DNA from: Pedobacter paludis | GTDB taxonomy: Bacteria; Bacteroidota; Bacteroidia; Sphingobacteriales; Sphingobacteriaceae | DNA length: 64,000 nucleotides | Reading direction: 5' to 3' | NCBI RefSeq assembly: GCF_003173575.1 | Contig: NZ_QGNY01000002.1 | Coordinates: 496,001-560,000, forward strand | Shown: one piece after another, positions 1-7,799 of the stretch | Layout: every line of letters starts with the position of its first letter | How positions within the stretch are numbered: position 1 is the stretch's first letter | Position numbers and translations under genes: made by a program | The notes under the pieces: model-generated | The model's database searches: none | Seen by the model: only the letters and a program-made list of their open reading frames with translations | What the model was told of the DNA's origin: nothing

Positions 1-65
1 TTGTTTCTTTTTGTTGCCAAAAAGCCTGTCTTGCTAAGACAAATAAACACCCCGTCCTGCGGACA

Positions 66-82
66 CCCCTCTAAAAGAGGGG
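66..82. repeat. Short inverted repeat at window edge
   Basis: CCCCTC and GAGGGG arms flank a 5-nt loop, just downstream of the EF-P terminator. The surrounding text (a CACCCC start and a GAGGGGAAA end) resembles the two palindromic blocks in the repeat at 58916-59232, so this is probably another scattered non-coding repeat and not a gene-specific site. Confidence 0.45.
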
Positions 83-120
83 AAAGTGCAAAGCGCAGAA
101 TTTATCCTGCTACCACCAAC

Positions 121-157
121 AAAAAAGCCCTTGAATTCATTTTCAAGGGCTTTTTTT
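121..157 (-). terminator. Terminator of efp (bidirectional-looking)
   Basis: A perfect AGCCCTTGAA/TTCAAGGGCT stem has an A-run on one side and a T-run on the other, 15 bases past the stop of the EF-P gene at 172. Read on the minus strand it is a canonical intrinsic terminator, and it would also work on the plus strand. Confidence 0.85.
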
Positions 158-171
158 AAAATTTTTATAAA

Positions 172-732
172 TTATTTTACACGCTCAACATATTCGCCTG
201 TGCGGGTATCAACTTTAATTTTATCGCCTTGGTTTACAAACATTGGCACCTTAACCTCAACACCGTTTTCCAATGTTGCCGCTTTTAATGCATTTGTAGA
301 AGTATCGCCTTTAACAGCTGGTTCAGAATAGGTAATTTCAAATTCAGCAAAGTTTGGCAACTGACCCATAATCGCCTCTTCGCTTTCCATAGAAACGATA
401 ACACTCATACCTTCTTTTAAAAATTTGATTGCCGAACCGAACAACGATTTTTCTACATTATATTGCTCGTAAGTATTGTTGTCCATCACGACCAAATAAT
501 CGCCTTCTTCGTATAAATATTGATAATCGTTAGTTTCAACGCGACAAATTTCAACAGCCTCGTCTGTGTTCATACGAGCCTCAACAATTCTGCCCGATTT
601 AATGTTGCGAAATTTACCAGTGTAAAAAGCGCCGCCTTTACCTGGTGTACGGTGATTCCATTCGTCGACAGTAACCAACTCGTTGTTTACACGCAGGATG
701 TTACCTGTTTTAATTTCTGATGCTTTAGCCAT
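172..732 (-). CDS. efp: Elongation factor P (canonical copy)
   Basis: EF-P binds between the P and E sites of stalled ribosomes and promotes peptide bond formation at polyproline stretches. The 186-residue length is normal. The protein has an N-terminal KOW-like domain (about 1-62), a central OB fold and a C-terminal OB domain ending in the family signature around GDKIKVDTRTGEYVERVK. The tip loop reads TPGKGGAF, so Lys32 sits where E. coli EF-P carries its modified Lys34. A second, diverged EF-P gene lies 119 bases upstream on the same strand. The copy has its own promoter (779-812) and a strong terminator, so it is probably expressed independently. Identity is certain; whether Lys32 is modified cannot be read here. 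Confidence 0.97.
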   Translation of the reverse strand: MAKASEIKTGNILRVNNELVTVDEWNHRTPGKGGAFYTGKFRNIKSGRIVEARMNTDEAVEICRVETNDYQYLYEEGDYLVVMDNNTYEQYNVEKSLFGSAIKFLKEGMSVIVSMESEEAIMGQLPNFAEFEITYSEPAVKGDTSTNALKAATLENGVEVKVPMFVNQGDKIKVDTRTGEYVERVK

Positions 733-778
733 ATTCTGTTATCCTATCTGGATTTTATATTTCAGTTTTTTGTGACGG

Positions 779-812
779 CAAAGGTAAAATTATTTTGGCA
801 AAAACCTACAAA
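779..812 (-). promoter_or_regulatory. Promoter of efp (TACCTTTG -7 box)
   Basis: Minus-strand TACCTTTG at 779-786 matches the Bacteroidota -7 consensus TAnnTTTG exactly. A TTTG -33 element sits at 809-812 after a 22-nt spacer, slightly long. The predicted transcript has a leader of about 40 nt before the ATG at 732. Confidence 0.6.
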
Positions 813-851
813 GGTTTAGGCTTAAGGTTTAGGATGTAAGGGTGTTGTAAC

Positions 852-1412
852 CTACTTAACACGCTCCACGTAATCTCCGGTTTTGGTATCTACCTTAACC
901 TTATCGCCTTGGTTAATAAATAACGGAACCCTAATTTCTGCACCACTTTCTACCGTGGCATATTTTTGTGCGCTGGTTGATGTATCGCCTTTTACGGCAG
1001 GTTCGGTATAGGTAATTTCAAGCTCAACGCTATTTGGCAATTGTGCAACAATCGGTTCCTCGCTTTCGAAAGCAATGGTAACATTCATGCCTTCCTTTAA
1101 AAACTTAATCGAACTGCCGAACAACAATTTCGGGATATTATATTGCTCGAATGTGTTATTATCCATAACAACCAAGTAATCACCATCCTCATATAAATAC
1201 TGATAATCGTTGGTTTCCACTCGGCAGATCGTAACTTCTTCATCTGTACGGAAACGATATTCAACAATTTTACCGGTTTTAACGTTGCGCATACGAGCCT
1301 GATAAAAAGCCCTTAAATTGCCCGGTGTACGGTGAATATATTCTTCCACACTTACCAACTCTCCGTTAAAACGAAGTACATTTCCGCTTTTTACTTCTGA
1401 TGCCTTTGCCAT
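852..1412 (-). CDS. Elongation factor P paralogue with altered tip loop
   Basis: A full-length EF-P (186 residues), colinear with the neighbour at 172-732 and keeping the C-terminal family signature (GDKVKVDTKTGDYVERVK). The striking difference is the ribosome-facing loop: where the neighbour has TPGKGGAF this protein has TPGNLRAF, so the residue at the modifiable position is Asn32, followed by Leu33-Arg34. Known EF-P activation systems modify a Lys or Arg at that site. It could therefore be an unmodified EF-P with its own target spectrum, an antagonist, or a copy relying on Arg34. The ORF is intact with no sign of decay. Subfunction is unknown. Confidence 0.9.
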   Translation of the reverse strand: MAKASEVKSGNVLRFNGELVSVEEYIHRTPGNLRAFYQARMRNVKTGKIVEYRFRTDEEVTICRVETNDYQYLYEDGDYLVVMDNNTFEQYNIPKLLFGSSIKFLKEGMNVTIAFESEEPIVAQLPNSVELEITYTEPAVKGDTSTSAQKYATVESGAEIRVPLFINQGDKVKVDTKTGDYVERVK

Positions 1413-1438
1413 TAATAATTATGTTTTTTTTAAAACAC

Positions 1439-1446
1439 CAAAGTTA
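1439..1446 (-). promoter_or_regulatory. -7 box of the EF-P paralogue gene
   Basis: Minus-strand TAACTTTG, an exact TAnnTTTG match, lies 26 bases upstream of the ATG at 1412. No clear TTTG -33 element is visible at the usual distance. Confidence 0.45.
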
Positions 1447-1518
1447 AATAAAGGATTTTTGATTTGGAAAGTTCCGAAAGAATTCCTTTGGAACAAAACA
1501 TGGATTAATCGGTTACTG

Positions 1519-1605
1519 TAGTTCCGCCTTTGCTCTATCTTTTTGTAAGAATAAAAAGTATTTCCGAACAATCGGGTTTAGATAACCTGGTTTTGTGCAA
1601 GAAAC
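1519..1605. repeat. Dispersed repeat, copy 1 (uninterrupted)
   Basis: This about 87-bp segment recurs at 62202-62377. The best-conserved core is 1553-1586, which differs from 62324-62358 mainly by a one-base insertion; a GTGCAAGAAAC/GTGTAAGAAAC end lies the same 19 bases beyond the core in both. The left end (TAGTTCCGC, TGCTCTA) is also shared. No ORF runs through it. It occupies part of the gene-free gap 1413-2013 together with the hairpin at 1471-1494, the palindromic element at 1634-1708 and the candidate small RNA. Confidence 0.6.
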
Positions 1606-1633
1606 AAGAGCTGCCCTTGCAAAAACGCCTTAC

Positions 1634-1708
1634 CGTCATTGCGAGGCACGAAGCAATCCTGCTAGGGGTTTTCATTTATGAGCGCTTTAGGATTGATTCG
1701 TAATGACG
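1634..1708. repeat. REP-like palindromic element, family A, decayed copy
   Basis: The left arm starts CGTCATTGCGAGGCACGAAG and the right arm (read inverted) starts CGTCATTACGAATCAATCCT. The right arm has lost about seven bases relative to the intact copies at 43540-43620 and 47137-47204. Located between the two EF-P genes and the ABC ATPase gene; non-coding. Confidence 0.8.
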
Positions 1709-1730
1709 ACTTTTCTAGCAAAACCTCCGT

Positions 1731-1900
1731 ATAAAAGAAATGCCTTTGGGAACCACTCCAAAGGCATAATCAACCTAAACCTCAAACTAAACTATGAAAA
1801 ATTTTTTCGCTTTTTAAAGCTGTATATTTTGTTTCCGTAAAACGGAGAAAATGATCGTTTTTCCTCTAAGAGATAAATATTAATTGTTTCTCTTTTTGGT
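1731..1900 (-). ncRNA. Candidate small RNA, about 165-170 nt
   Basis: A strong minus-strand promoter at 1905-1934 is followed, with no convincing ORF, by a perfect 10-bp terminator-type hairpin at 1740-1767 and a T-rich tail. Predicted start is near 1899. The interval contains two further small hairpins: TCTCC/GGAAA-type pairing around 1836-1852 and AAGAGA/TCTCTT pairing around 1866-1893. I cannot match it to a known RNA family; 6S RNA has a similar size but I see no long 5'-3' closing stem. A competing reading is a plus-strand leader with a seven-codon ORF (MKNFFAF) at 1794-1817, but no gene follows on that strand. Boundaries are approximate. Confidence 0.4.
1740..1767 (-). terminator. Hairpin terminator of the candidate small RNA
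   Basis: ATGCCTTTGG and CCAAAGGCAT form a perfect 10-bp stem around an 8-nt loop. On the minus strand it is followed by TTCTTTT. No annotated minus-strand gene ends just upstream of it, which is what points to an independent short transcript. Confidence 0.55.
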
Positions 1901-1904
1901 GGTG

Positions 1905-1934
1905 CAAAGGTAAGAACAATTTATTAAATACAAA
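1905..1934 (-). promoter_or_regulatory. Strong TTTG-N18-TACCTTTG promoter with no CDS downstream
   Basis: Minus-strand TTTG (1931-1934), an 18-nt spacer and TACCTTTG (1905-1912) match the Bacteroidota housekeeping promoter at both elements. The nearest minus-strand CDS downstream begins at 1412, beyond the hairpin at 1740-1767. Confidence 0.6.
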
Positions 1935-2013
1935 ATAAATTTTTAAAAATATTTTTATAATACAAATAAATGACAAACAGGCCGGTACGAAAGAAGTAGG
2001 AAAGAAAGTTAAT

Positions 2014-2628
2014 TTATTTAAAATCAGCTATTTGAATCTGTTTATCACAGAATTCATACTCTTGAATTTGATTAGAACCAATTATAGTAAGCTTATCTTT
2101 TGTGAAATTTTCAATCAATTCGCGATACCAATTTATTCCTTGAACGTCTAAATTACTCGTTGGCTCGTCTAAAAATAGTATAGGCGAATCGGAACAGCAG
2201 GCCAAAGCAAGTTTGGTTCGCTGCTTCATGCCCGATGAAAAATATTTAATTTGTTTATTAACAGATTTTTCCAAGCCCAAAATTTTAATCAGCTTTTTAG
2301 CATCAACATCCGCAGCAAAGTTTTTAAACTTAAAATGAAAGTCGATGATTTCCTTTAATGTAAAGGTTTCAATTAGCTCAAGATATGGAGCCGCTAAGCT
2401 GATGTATTTGTAAATACTTTCAACAGGGATTTCTTTCGAATTCGAGTAGCTAATCTCACCTTCTGATGGAGTTAAACTGCCCGTAAGCACGCTTAATAAC
2501 GTTGATTTTCCGGAACCGTTGGGGCCTAAAATTGCATAGCTCTCGCCAGAAATAAATTCGGCGCTAAGGTTTTTAAAAATCCATTCCTTGTTAAATCTCC
2601 TGCCTACATTGTTTAAAGCTATCTTCAT
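2014..2628 (-). CDS. Orphan ABC transporter ATP-binding protein
   Basis: A single 204-residue nucleotide-binding domain. Walker A is GPNGSGKST at 35-43, the signature is SSGMKQR at 131-137, and Walker B is ILFLDEP at 150-156, with the D-loop SNLD just after. The position of the switch histidine reads IGSNQ with Asn186 in place of His, a departure from most ABC ATPases. No permease or substrate-binding gene is adjacent; the neighbour upstream is a GNAT gene 21 bases away. The likely role is energising an unlinked exporter or an ABC-2 type permease encoded elsewhere. Substrate unknown. The short C-terminus lacks any regulatory domain. Confidence 0.85.
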   Translation of the reverse strand: MKIALNNVGRRFNKEWIFKNLSAEFISGESYAILGPNGSGKSTLLSVLTGSLTPSEGEISYSNSKEIPVESIYKYISLAAPYLELIETFTLKEIIDFHFKFKNFAADVDAKKLIKILGLEKSVNKQIKYFSSGMKQRTKLALACCSDSPILFLDEPTSNLDVQGINWYRELIENFTKDKLTIIGSNQIQEYEFCDKQIQIADFK

Positions 2629-2649
2629 TTGTTCGTATCAAGAATGGTT

Positions 2650-3120
2650 TCAGGTATTAAGACCGGAAAGCGATTTAGCCATGCAAACACTATTATCTAC
2701 ACCAATGTACTGACCATAATTTGGTATAATTTGATAGCCAACTTTTTGATATAAGGCGATTGCCTCGGGTTGCTTTTTTCCTGTTTCTAAAACAGCTTGA
2801 CCAAAACCCAATTCCGTGGCCCATTGCTCCAACTCAGTTAAGATCTTTGCTGCAATACCTTGCTTTCTGTAGTCGGGATGAACAAACATCCGCTTAACTT
2901 CGGCTGCGGTTTCTGAAAGCGGTTTGATTGCACCGCAAGCTACCGGAATATTATTCTGGTAAGCAACAACAACTTCCTTAATTGCGTCAATTTTATTGTA
3001 CTGAGCATAAAAAGCATGCTCTTCACCATCTCTTATCGCTAAATCTTTATCCAACAAAACAACCAATTTTTTAAAATCGGTGTGCTCTGAATTTGTTCTA
3101 ATAAGCGTTAGGTCACACAT
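2650..3120 (-). CDS. GNAT family N-acetyltransferase
   Basis: A 156-residue single-domain acetyltransferase. The acetyl-CoA binding motif A is visible as VKRMFVHPDYRKQGIAAKIL (about 95-114), followed by motif B around LETGKKQPEAIALYQKVGYQ. Such proteins move an acetyl group from acetyl-CoA to an amine on a small molecule or protein; nothing in the sequence fixes the substrate. It is 21 bases upstream of the orphan ABC ATPase on the same strand and is probably co-transcribed with it. Confidence 0.85.
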   Translation of the reverse strand: MCDLTLIRTNSEHTDFKKLVVLLDKDLAIRDGEEHAFYAQYNKIDAIKEVVVAYQNNIPVACGAIKPLSETAAEVKRMFVHPDYRKQGIAAKILTELEQWATELGFGQAVLETGKKQPEAIALYQKVGYQIIPNYGQYIGVDNSVCMAKSLSGLNT

Positions 3121-3189
3121 GAGATTATTAAATATTTACCAAGTTAGACACAGAACAACATTAAGATTAGGTTTTACTTCCTACCTTAA

Positions 3190-3975
3190 CTAGCTTCCCA
3201 TTCCGAAACCCTTCATTACACCGCGATTAGAGTTGCGAATGAAATCTACAATCTCATCACGAATCTCAGTTGGTTTGAATTCGGCCTCAATCATATCTAA
3301 GGCTTTGGTTACGTTATTGTGCTTTACAAAAAGTACACGGTAAATTTCTTGGATTTCATCAATCTGTTCGTTTGTAAACCCTCTTCTACGCAAGCCTACG
3401 GAGTTAATTCCAGCGTAAGAAAGTGGCTCACGAGCCGCCTTAACATATGGAGGAACATCTTTACGAACCAATGAGCCGCCTGTTACAAAAGCATAAGAAC
3501 CAACTTTAACAAATTGATGGATAGCCACCAAGCCTGCTAAAACAACATTGTTTCCAATAGTAATGTGGCCAGCTAAGGTTGTACTGTTAGAGAAAATGCA
3601 GTTATTGCCAACTTCGCAATCATGCGCTATGTGAGAATAAGCCTGGATTAGGCAATTGCTTCCAATGGTTGTTTTCCATTTGTCTTTGGTACCACGGTTA
3701 ATGGTAACACACTCTCTAATTGTTGTATTATCACCAATTTCTGCAGTTGTGATTTCACCTGCAAACTTAAGATCCTGAGGTTCTCCAGAAATTACAGCTC
3801 CTGGAAAAATACGGCAGTTTTTACCGATACGAGCGCCATCCATAATGGTTACGTTAGAACCAATCCATGTTCCTTCGCCAATCACAACATCTTTGTGTAT
3901 CACAACAAAAGGTTCGATTACCACGTTTTCGGCAATTTTTGCCTGAGGATGTATATATGCTAAAGGTTGTATCAT
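3190..3975 (-). CDS. lpxA: UDP-N-acetylglucosamine acyltransferase LpxA
   Basis: Catalyses the first step of lipid A synthesis, transferring a 3-hydroxyacyl chain from ACP to UDP-GlcNAc in the cytosol. The 261-residue length is typical. The N-terminal two thirds are left-handed beta-helix hexapeptide repeats, the GEPQDLKF loop is present (64-71), and the SHIAHDC motif carries His118, equivalent to the catalytic His125 of E. coli; a helical C-terminal domain follows. The start codon overlaps the lpxC-fabZ stop in a TAATG arrangement, so the two are translationally coupled. Confidence 0.96.
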   Translation of the reverse strand: MIQPLAYIHPQAKIAENVVIEPFVVIHKDVVIGEGTWIGSNVTIMDGARIGKNCRIFPGAVISGEPQDLKFAGEITTAEIGDNTTIRECVTINRGTKDKWKTTIGSNCLIQAYSHIAHDCEVGNNCIFSNSTTLAGHITIGNNVVLAGLVAIHQFVKVGSYAFVTGGSLVRKDVPPYVKAAREPLSYAGINSVGLRRRGFTNEQIDEIQEIYRVLFVKHNNVTKALDMIEAEFKPTEIRDEIVDFIRNSNRGVMKGFGMGS

Positions 3976-5387
3976 TATTGAGCGGGTTCTGCTTGTTTAA
4001 TTTTTGAAATTTGGGCCATCATTTCGGCTTCGACAACAATTTTCTCCCCAACCATTCCTACACCTTTCATTTGGGCAATGCCCCGTCTAATCGGTTCTAG
4101 TAAATCGCAACGGAAAACAATCGTATCGCCAGGTAAAACCTGGGCTCTAAAACGCACGTTATCAATCTTTAAAAAGTAAGTTAAGTAATTTCTTGGATCT
4201 GGTACGGTACTGAGTACAAGAATACCTCCAACCTGAGCCATTGCTTCGATTTGGATTACGCCGGGGAAAACGGGCGCACCAGGAAAATGTCCTTTAAAAA
4301 ACTCTTCGTTCATGGTTACATTCTTAACGCCCACAACGTGGTTTTTAGAAAGTTCCAAAATTTTATCTACAAATAAAAACGGTTGACGGTGAGGCAAAAT
4401 GTCCATTATCTGAACAACGTCGTATAATGGTTTTGCACTTGGATCGTAAACCTTTTGTATTTTTTTATTTTTCTCTTTTTTTATTGCTGCTTTAATCTTT
4501 TTGGCAAAAGCAACATTTGCCGCATGTCCGGGACGGGCCGCCATAATGTGACCCTTTAAGTGCATACCAACCAAAGCTAAATCGCCAATCATATCTAACA
4601 ATTTATGACGGGCAGGCTCGTTTTGGTAACGCAATTCCATGTTATTTAAAATACCCTGAGGCGCAACATCAATATCTTTGCGATTAAACAGTTTGGCAAG
4701 ATGGCTTAATTCATCCTTTGTTACTTCTTTATCAACAATAACAATGGCATTATTTAAATCTCCGCCCTTTATTAAATTGTGCGATAACTGATATTCCAAT
4801 TCGTGCAGGAAACAGAAGGTACGGCAAGAGGCAATTTCTTTTTTAAATTCTGCAATGGTATTAATGCCTGCATGTTGGCTGCCTAAAACAGGAGAGTTGT
4901 AATCTATCATACAAGTAAAACGGTAGTCATCCAAAGGCATGGCTACAATTTCTACTTTTCTATCTGCTTCAGTGTACGTAATGTTATGAGGAATGGTAAA
5001 ATACTCCCGATCTGCATTTTGTTCAATACTACCAACTTCTTCAAGTAAATCTATAAATTGGATAGAGCTGCCATCCATAATTGGGGTCTCGGGCCCATCT
5101 AATTGGATTAAAACATTATCAAGGTCCATTCCAATTAACGAGGCCATAACATGCTCTACCGTGCTAACGCTTGCGCCGTTTTGAGTAAGTGTTGTACCTC
5201 GAGAAGTATCGGTTACGTTATCTGCATCAGCATCAATCATTGGATGACCATCCAAATCAACACGCTGAAATTTAAAGCCATGATTTTCTGGCGCAGGGCA
5301 AAAAGTAAGGGTAACATTTGCTCCGGTATGTAAACCAACTCCAGATACAGATGTTTCTTTTTTAATCGTTTTTTGTCTAACGTTCAT
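3975..5387 (-). CDS. lpxC-fabZ: Bifunctional LpxC deacetylase / FabZ dehydratase fusion
   Basis: Residues 1 to about 310 form LpxC, the zinc-dependent UDP-3-O-acyl-GlcNAc deacetylase that commits flux to lipid A; the zinc ligands are in VEHVMASLIG and in RHKLLDMIGD, and GHIMAARPGH supplies the catalytic His region. Residues from about 325 form FabZ, the 3-hydroxyacyl-ACP dehydratase of fatty-acid synthesis, with LPHRQPFLFVD and FKGHFPGAPVFPG. Fusing them puts both enzymes that compete for 3-hydroxyacyl products in one chain; the fusion is known in Bacteroidota. The gene overlaps lpxD by 11 bases and lpxA by one. Confidence 0.96.
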   Translation of the reverse strand: MNVRQKTIKKETSVSGVGLHTGANVTLTFCPAPENHGFKFQRVDLDGHPMIDADADNVTDTSRGTTLTQNGASVSTVEHVMASLIGMDLDNVLIQLDGPETPIMDGSSIQFIDLLEEVGSIEQNADREYFTIPHNITYTEADRKVEIVAMPLDDYRFTCMIDYNSPVLGSQHAGINTIAEFKKEIASCRTFCFLHELEYQLSHNLIKGGDLNNAIVIVDKEVTKDELSHLAKLFNRKDIDVAPQGILNNMELRYQNEPARHKLLDMIGDLALVGMHLKGHIMAARPGHAANVAFAKKIKAAIKKEKNKKIQKVYDPSAKPLYDVVQIMDILPHRQPFLFVDKILELSKNHVVGVKNVTMNEEFFKGHFPGAPVFPGVIQIEAMAQVGGILVLSTVPDPRNYLTYFLKIDNVRFRAQVLPGDTIVFRCDLLEPIRRGIAQMKGVGMVGEKIVVEAEMMAQISKIKQAEPAQ

Positions 5388-6453
5388 TTTGTATTGTATT
5401 CTTTTCCAACTCAGATGTAAGTCTTTTTATTTCTTCTTCGAGCGTATTTATTCTCTTTTCTACATCTGGGAGATGTTTAAAAATTACAGATGCACGCATC
5501 CAGTTCCTTAAAGGTTGTGCTGGGCTACCATGCCATTGTTTATTTTCTTCGGTAATGTTAAAGTTTAATCCTGCTTGGGCACCAATTTGAGTGCCTTTTG
5601 CAAGTGTTAAATGGCCAGCAATACCAACTTGCCCTCCAATAACGCTATTTGGCCCTACTTTAGTACTTCCAGAAACGCCAGACTGTGCCGCTAAAACGGT
5701 GTTTTCGCCGATTTCTACGTTGTGCGCAATCTGAATTAAATTATCAATTTTTGCCCCTTTTTTTACAATTGTTGATCCCATTGTGGCACGATCAACCGCA
5801 GTATTGGCACCAATTTCAACATCATCTTCTATAATAACGTTTCCTATTTGAGGGATTTTATTGTATGTGCCATCTTTTTGTGGTGCGAAACCAAAACCAT
5901 CACTGCCGATAACGGTATTGGCGTGGATAATTACGCGAGCCCCAATAATAGAATTGTGATAAATTTTTACACCGGGATAAAATGTAGAGTTTTCTCCAAT
6001 TTTTGAATCTGCACCGATAAAAGTTTGCGTATTTATTTTGCAACCATCAGCGATTTGAACATTTTCGCCAACATAAGCAAATGCATCTATAAAAACATTT
6101 TTGCCAATTTTTGCGGATGGATGAACAAAAGCCAATTTATCGATTCCAGATTTTGCAGTTTGCGCATTAACAGCCTCATTGTACTTGTCTAAAAGAATAG
6201 TAAAAGCGCTATAAGGATTATCTACACGAATAAGTGTGCTGCTGTAATCTTGGGTTGGATTAAAATCTTTTGAAACGATAACTACCGATGCCTGAGTAGA
6301 ATACAAAAAGTTTTCATACTTCGGATTAGAAAGAAAAGACAAGGAGCCTTCTTTACCATCTTCTATTTTAGAGAGTTCGGTTACGGCTACATCGGGGTTA
6401 CCATCAATGGAACCATTTAAAAACTCGCTTATCTGCTTGGCAGTAAATTGCAT
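5377..6453 (-). CDS. lpxD: UDP-3-O-(3-hydroxyacyl)glucosamine N-acyltransferase LpxD
   Basis: Adds the N-linked acyl chain in the third step of lipid A synthesis. The 358-residue protein has an N-terminal uridine-binding domain (about 1-105), a long hexapeptide-repeat beta helix, with the AHNVEIGENT motif holding the catalytic His, and a C-terminal helix with a basic/acidic coiled segment (VEKRINTLEEEIKRL). The first gene of the lpxD / lpxC-fabZ / lpxA operon. Its promoter is so close (6458-6488) that the message is predicted to be leaderless or nearly so. Confidence 0.95.
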   Translation of the reverse strand: MQFTAKQISEFLNGSIDGNPDVAVTELSKIEDGKEGSLSFLSNPKYENFLYSTQASVVIVSKDFNPTQDYSSTLIRVDNPYSAFTILLDKYNEAVNAQTAKSGIDKLAFVHPSAKIGKNVFIDAFAYVGENVQIADGCKINTQTFIGADSKIGENSTFYPGVKIYHNSIIGARVIIHANTVIGSDGFGFAPQKDGTYNKIPQIGNVIIEDDVEIGANTAVDRATMGSTIVKKGAKIDNLIQIAHNVEIGENTVLAAQSGVSGSTKVGPNSVIGGQVGIAGHLTLAKGTQIGAQAGLNFNITEENKQWHGSPAQPLRNWMRASVIFKHLPDVEKRINTLEEEIKRLTSELEKNTIQNER

Positions 6454-6457
6454 CGTA

Positions 6458-6488
6458 CAAAGGTAAATGTTAAATTGATATGAACAAA
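6458..6488 (-). promoter_or_regulatory. lpxD operon promoter, nearly leaderless
   Basis: Minus-strand TTTG (6485-6488), a 19-nt spacer and TACCTTTG (6458-6465) match the consensus exactly. Only four bases separate the last G of the -7 box from the ATG at 6453, so transcription should begin at or within a few bases of the start codon. Confidence 0.65.
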
Positions 6489-6575
6489 AAAACCTACATA
6501 GGTTAATTAGTGTATATTCTACACAATAATAAGACTTAAAACGGCACTAAAAGTTAAATATTTTGTTAAAAAAAC

Positions 6576-7799
6576 TTAAATCCCCCTCGGGTAACAAAGG
6601 ATGTATTTCTCAACAGTTTTTTGTAACGACTCCAAGTTCGATAAATCTGATGCTTTTGCAATATCAACAATATCGTTATTTTTCATCAATATTTTAATAT
6701 TTCCAACCCCGGCATTATAAGCTCTATTTTGAATAGAATCTGTGAAAACAAAGTATCCTGCCTCCAATGGCTCAATACCCAAAAGGTTTATCGCGGCGGT
6801 TTGTAAAAACTCAATTCTATCTTGGTCGGCCATTTCATTTCCCATTTCTACCTTGTATAAATTTCTCGATGTGAGCATTTGGCAAAGCGTAGAAAGTATT
6901 TTATCTGGATGGTTGACCCAAACTTTAACTGCGGCATAAATATCTTGGTCATCGAGATTGGTAAAATGCTTTAAATTGATGTCTTTTTCAAAGAAATCAA
7001 TTTCGCTGATCTCATTTTTTAAAAAATGGTTTAACGAGGGTGATGCAAACAGATCTTCGCCATTGGCCGAAAGATGTTTTGCTCTTTCTAATAATTTAAC
7101 CAAAATCATTTCACCAGCAATTACTGTTTTATGCAGATAAACTTGCCAGTACATTAACCTGCGGGCGATTAAAAATTTTTCTATCGAATAAATCCCCTTT
7201 TCTTCAATAACCAGATTATCATCATAAACGTTAAACATTTTGATAATCCGATCAAAACTAATTACGCCCTCGCTTACGCCTGTAAAAAAACTATCGCGGT
7301 TAAGGTAATCCATTCGATCTAAATCAAGCTGGCCAGATATTAACTGATGAAGAAACTTTTTAGGATAGGTACCGTTAAAAATTTCTATTGCATGTGTTAG
7401 CCTTCCATCAAAATGCAGATTCAGTTCGTGCATCAGCTTTGCCGAAATATCTTCGTGCTTAATTCCGGTAACCAGCGAATGTTCTAGCGCATGCGAGAAA
7501 GGACCATGGCCAATATCGTGCAGTAAAATAGCCAGAATAGCAGATTCTTCTTCGCCCTCGGTAATTACATGGCCCTTACTCTTTAATAAATTAATGGCAA
7601 GGCTCATTAAATGCATTGCACCCAAAGCATGATGAAAACGAGTATGTAAAGCGCCCGGATAAACCAAATGCGTCATGCCAAGTTGCTTGATGTAGCGCAA
7701 ACGCTGAAAGTAAGGATGCGAAATTACATCGTAAACCAGTTCAGACGGGATACTAATGAATCCGTAAACCGGATCATTTATTATTTTCTTCTTATTCAA
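6576..7799 (-). CDS. HD domain phosphohydrolase (dGTPase/SAMHD1-like)
   Basis: A 407-residue HD-superfamily metal-dependent phosphohydrolase. Visible motifs are RFHHALG (54-60), HDIGHGPFSH (94-103) with the HD pair and a second His, and a downstream DLDRMDYLNRDSFFTG, the third Asp-containing motif. The family includes dNTP triphosphohydrolases, but this branch lacks a defined substrate. The start codon must be TTG at 7799: an in-frame TAA lies two codons upstream, the next Met is residue 42, and the conserved N-terminal NDPVYGFISIP would be lost. The gene precedes lpxD by 122 bases, a common Bacteroidota arrangement. Confidence 0.88.
   Translation of the reverse strand: MNKKKIINDPVYGFISIPSELVYDVISHPYFQRLRYIKQLGMTHLVYPGALHTRFHHALGAMHLMSLAINLLKSKGHVITEGEEESAILAILLHDIGHGPFSHALEHSLVTGIKHEDISAKLMHELNLHFDGRLTHAIEIFNGTYPKKFLHQLISGQLDLDRMDYLNRDSFFTGVSEGVISFDRIIKMFNVYDDNLVIEEKGIYSIEKFLIARRLMYWQVYLHKTVIAGEMILVKLLERAKHLSANGEDLFASPSLNHFLKNEISEIDFFEKDINLKHFTNLDDQDIYAAVKVWVNHPDKILSTLCQMLTSRNLYKVEMGNEMADQDRIEFLQTAAINLLGIEPLEAGYFVFTDSIQNRAYNAGVGNIKILMKNNDIVDIAKASDLSNLESLQKTVEKYILCYPRGI

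Noticed and set aside
1794..1817. Seven-codon ORF MKNFFAF resembling a Phe-rich leader peptide
   Set aside because: Three Phe codons are suggestive of an attenuator, but no phe or pheST gene follows on the plus strand and there is no alternative terminator pair; the minus-strand small RNA reading fits better.
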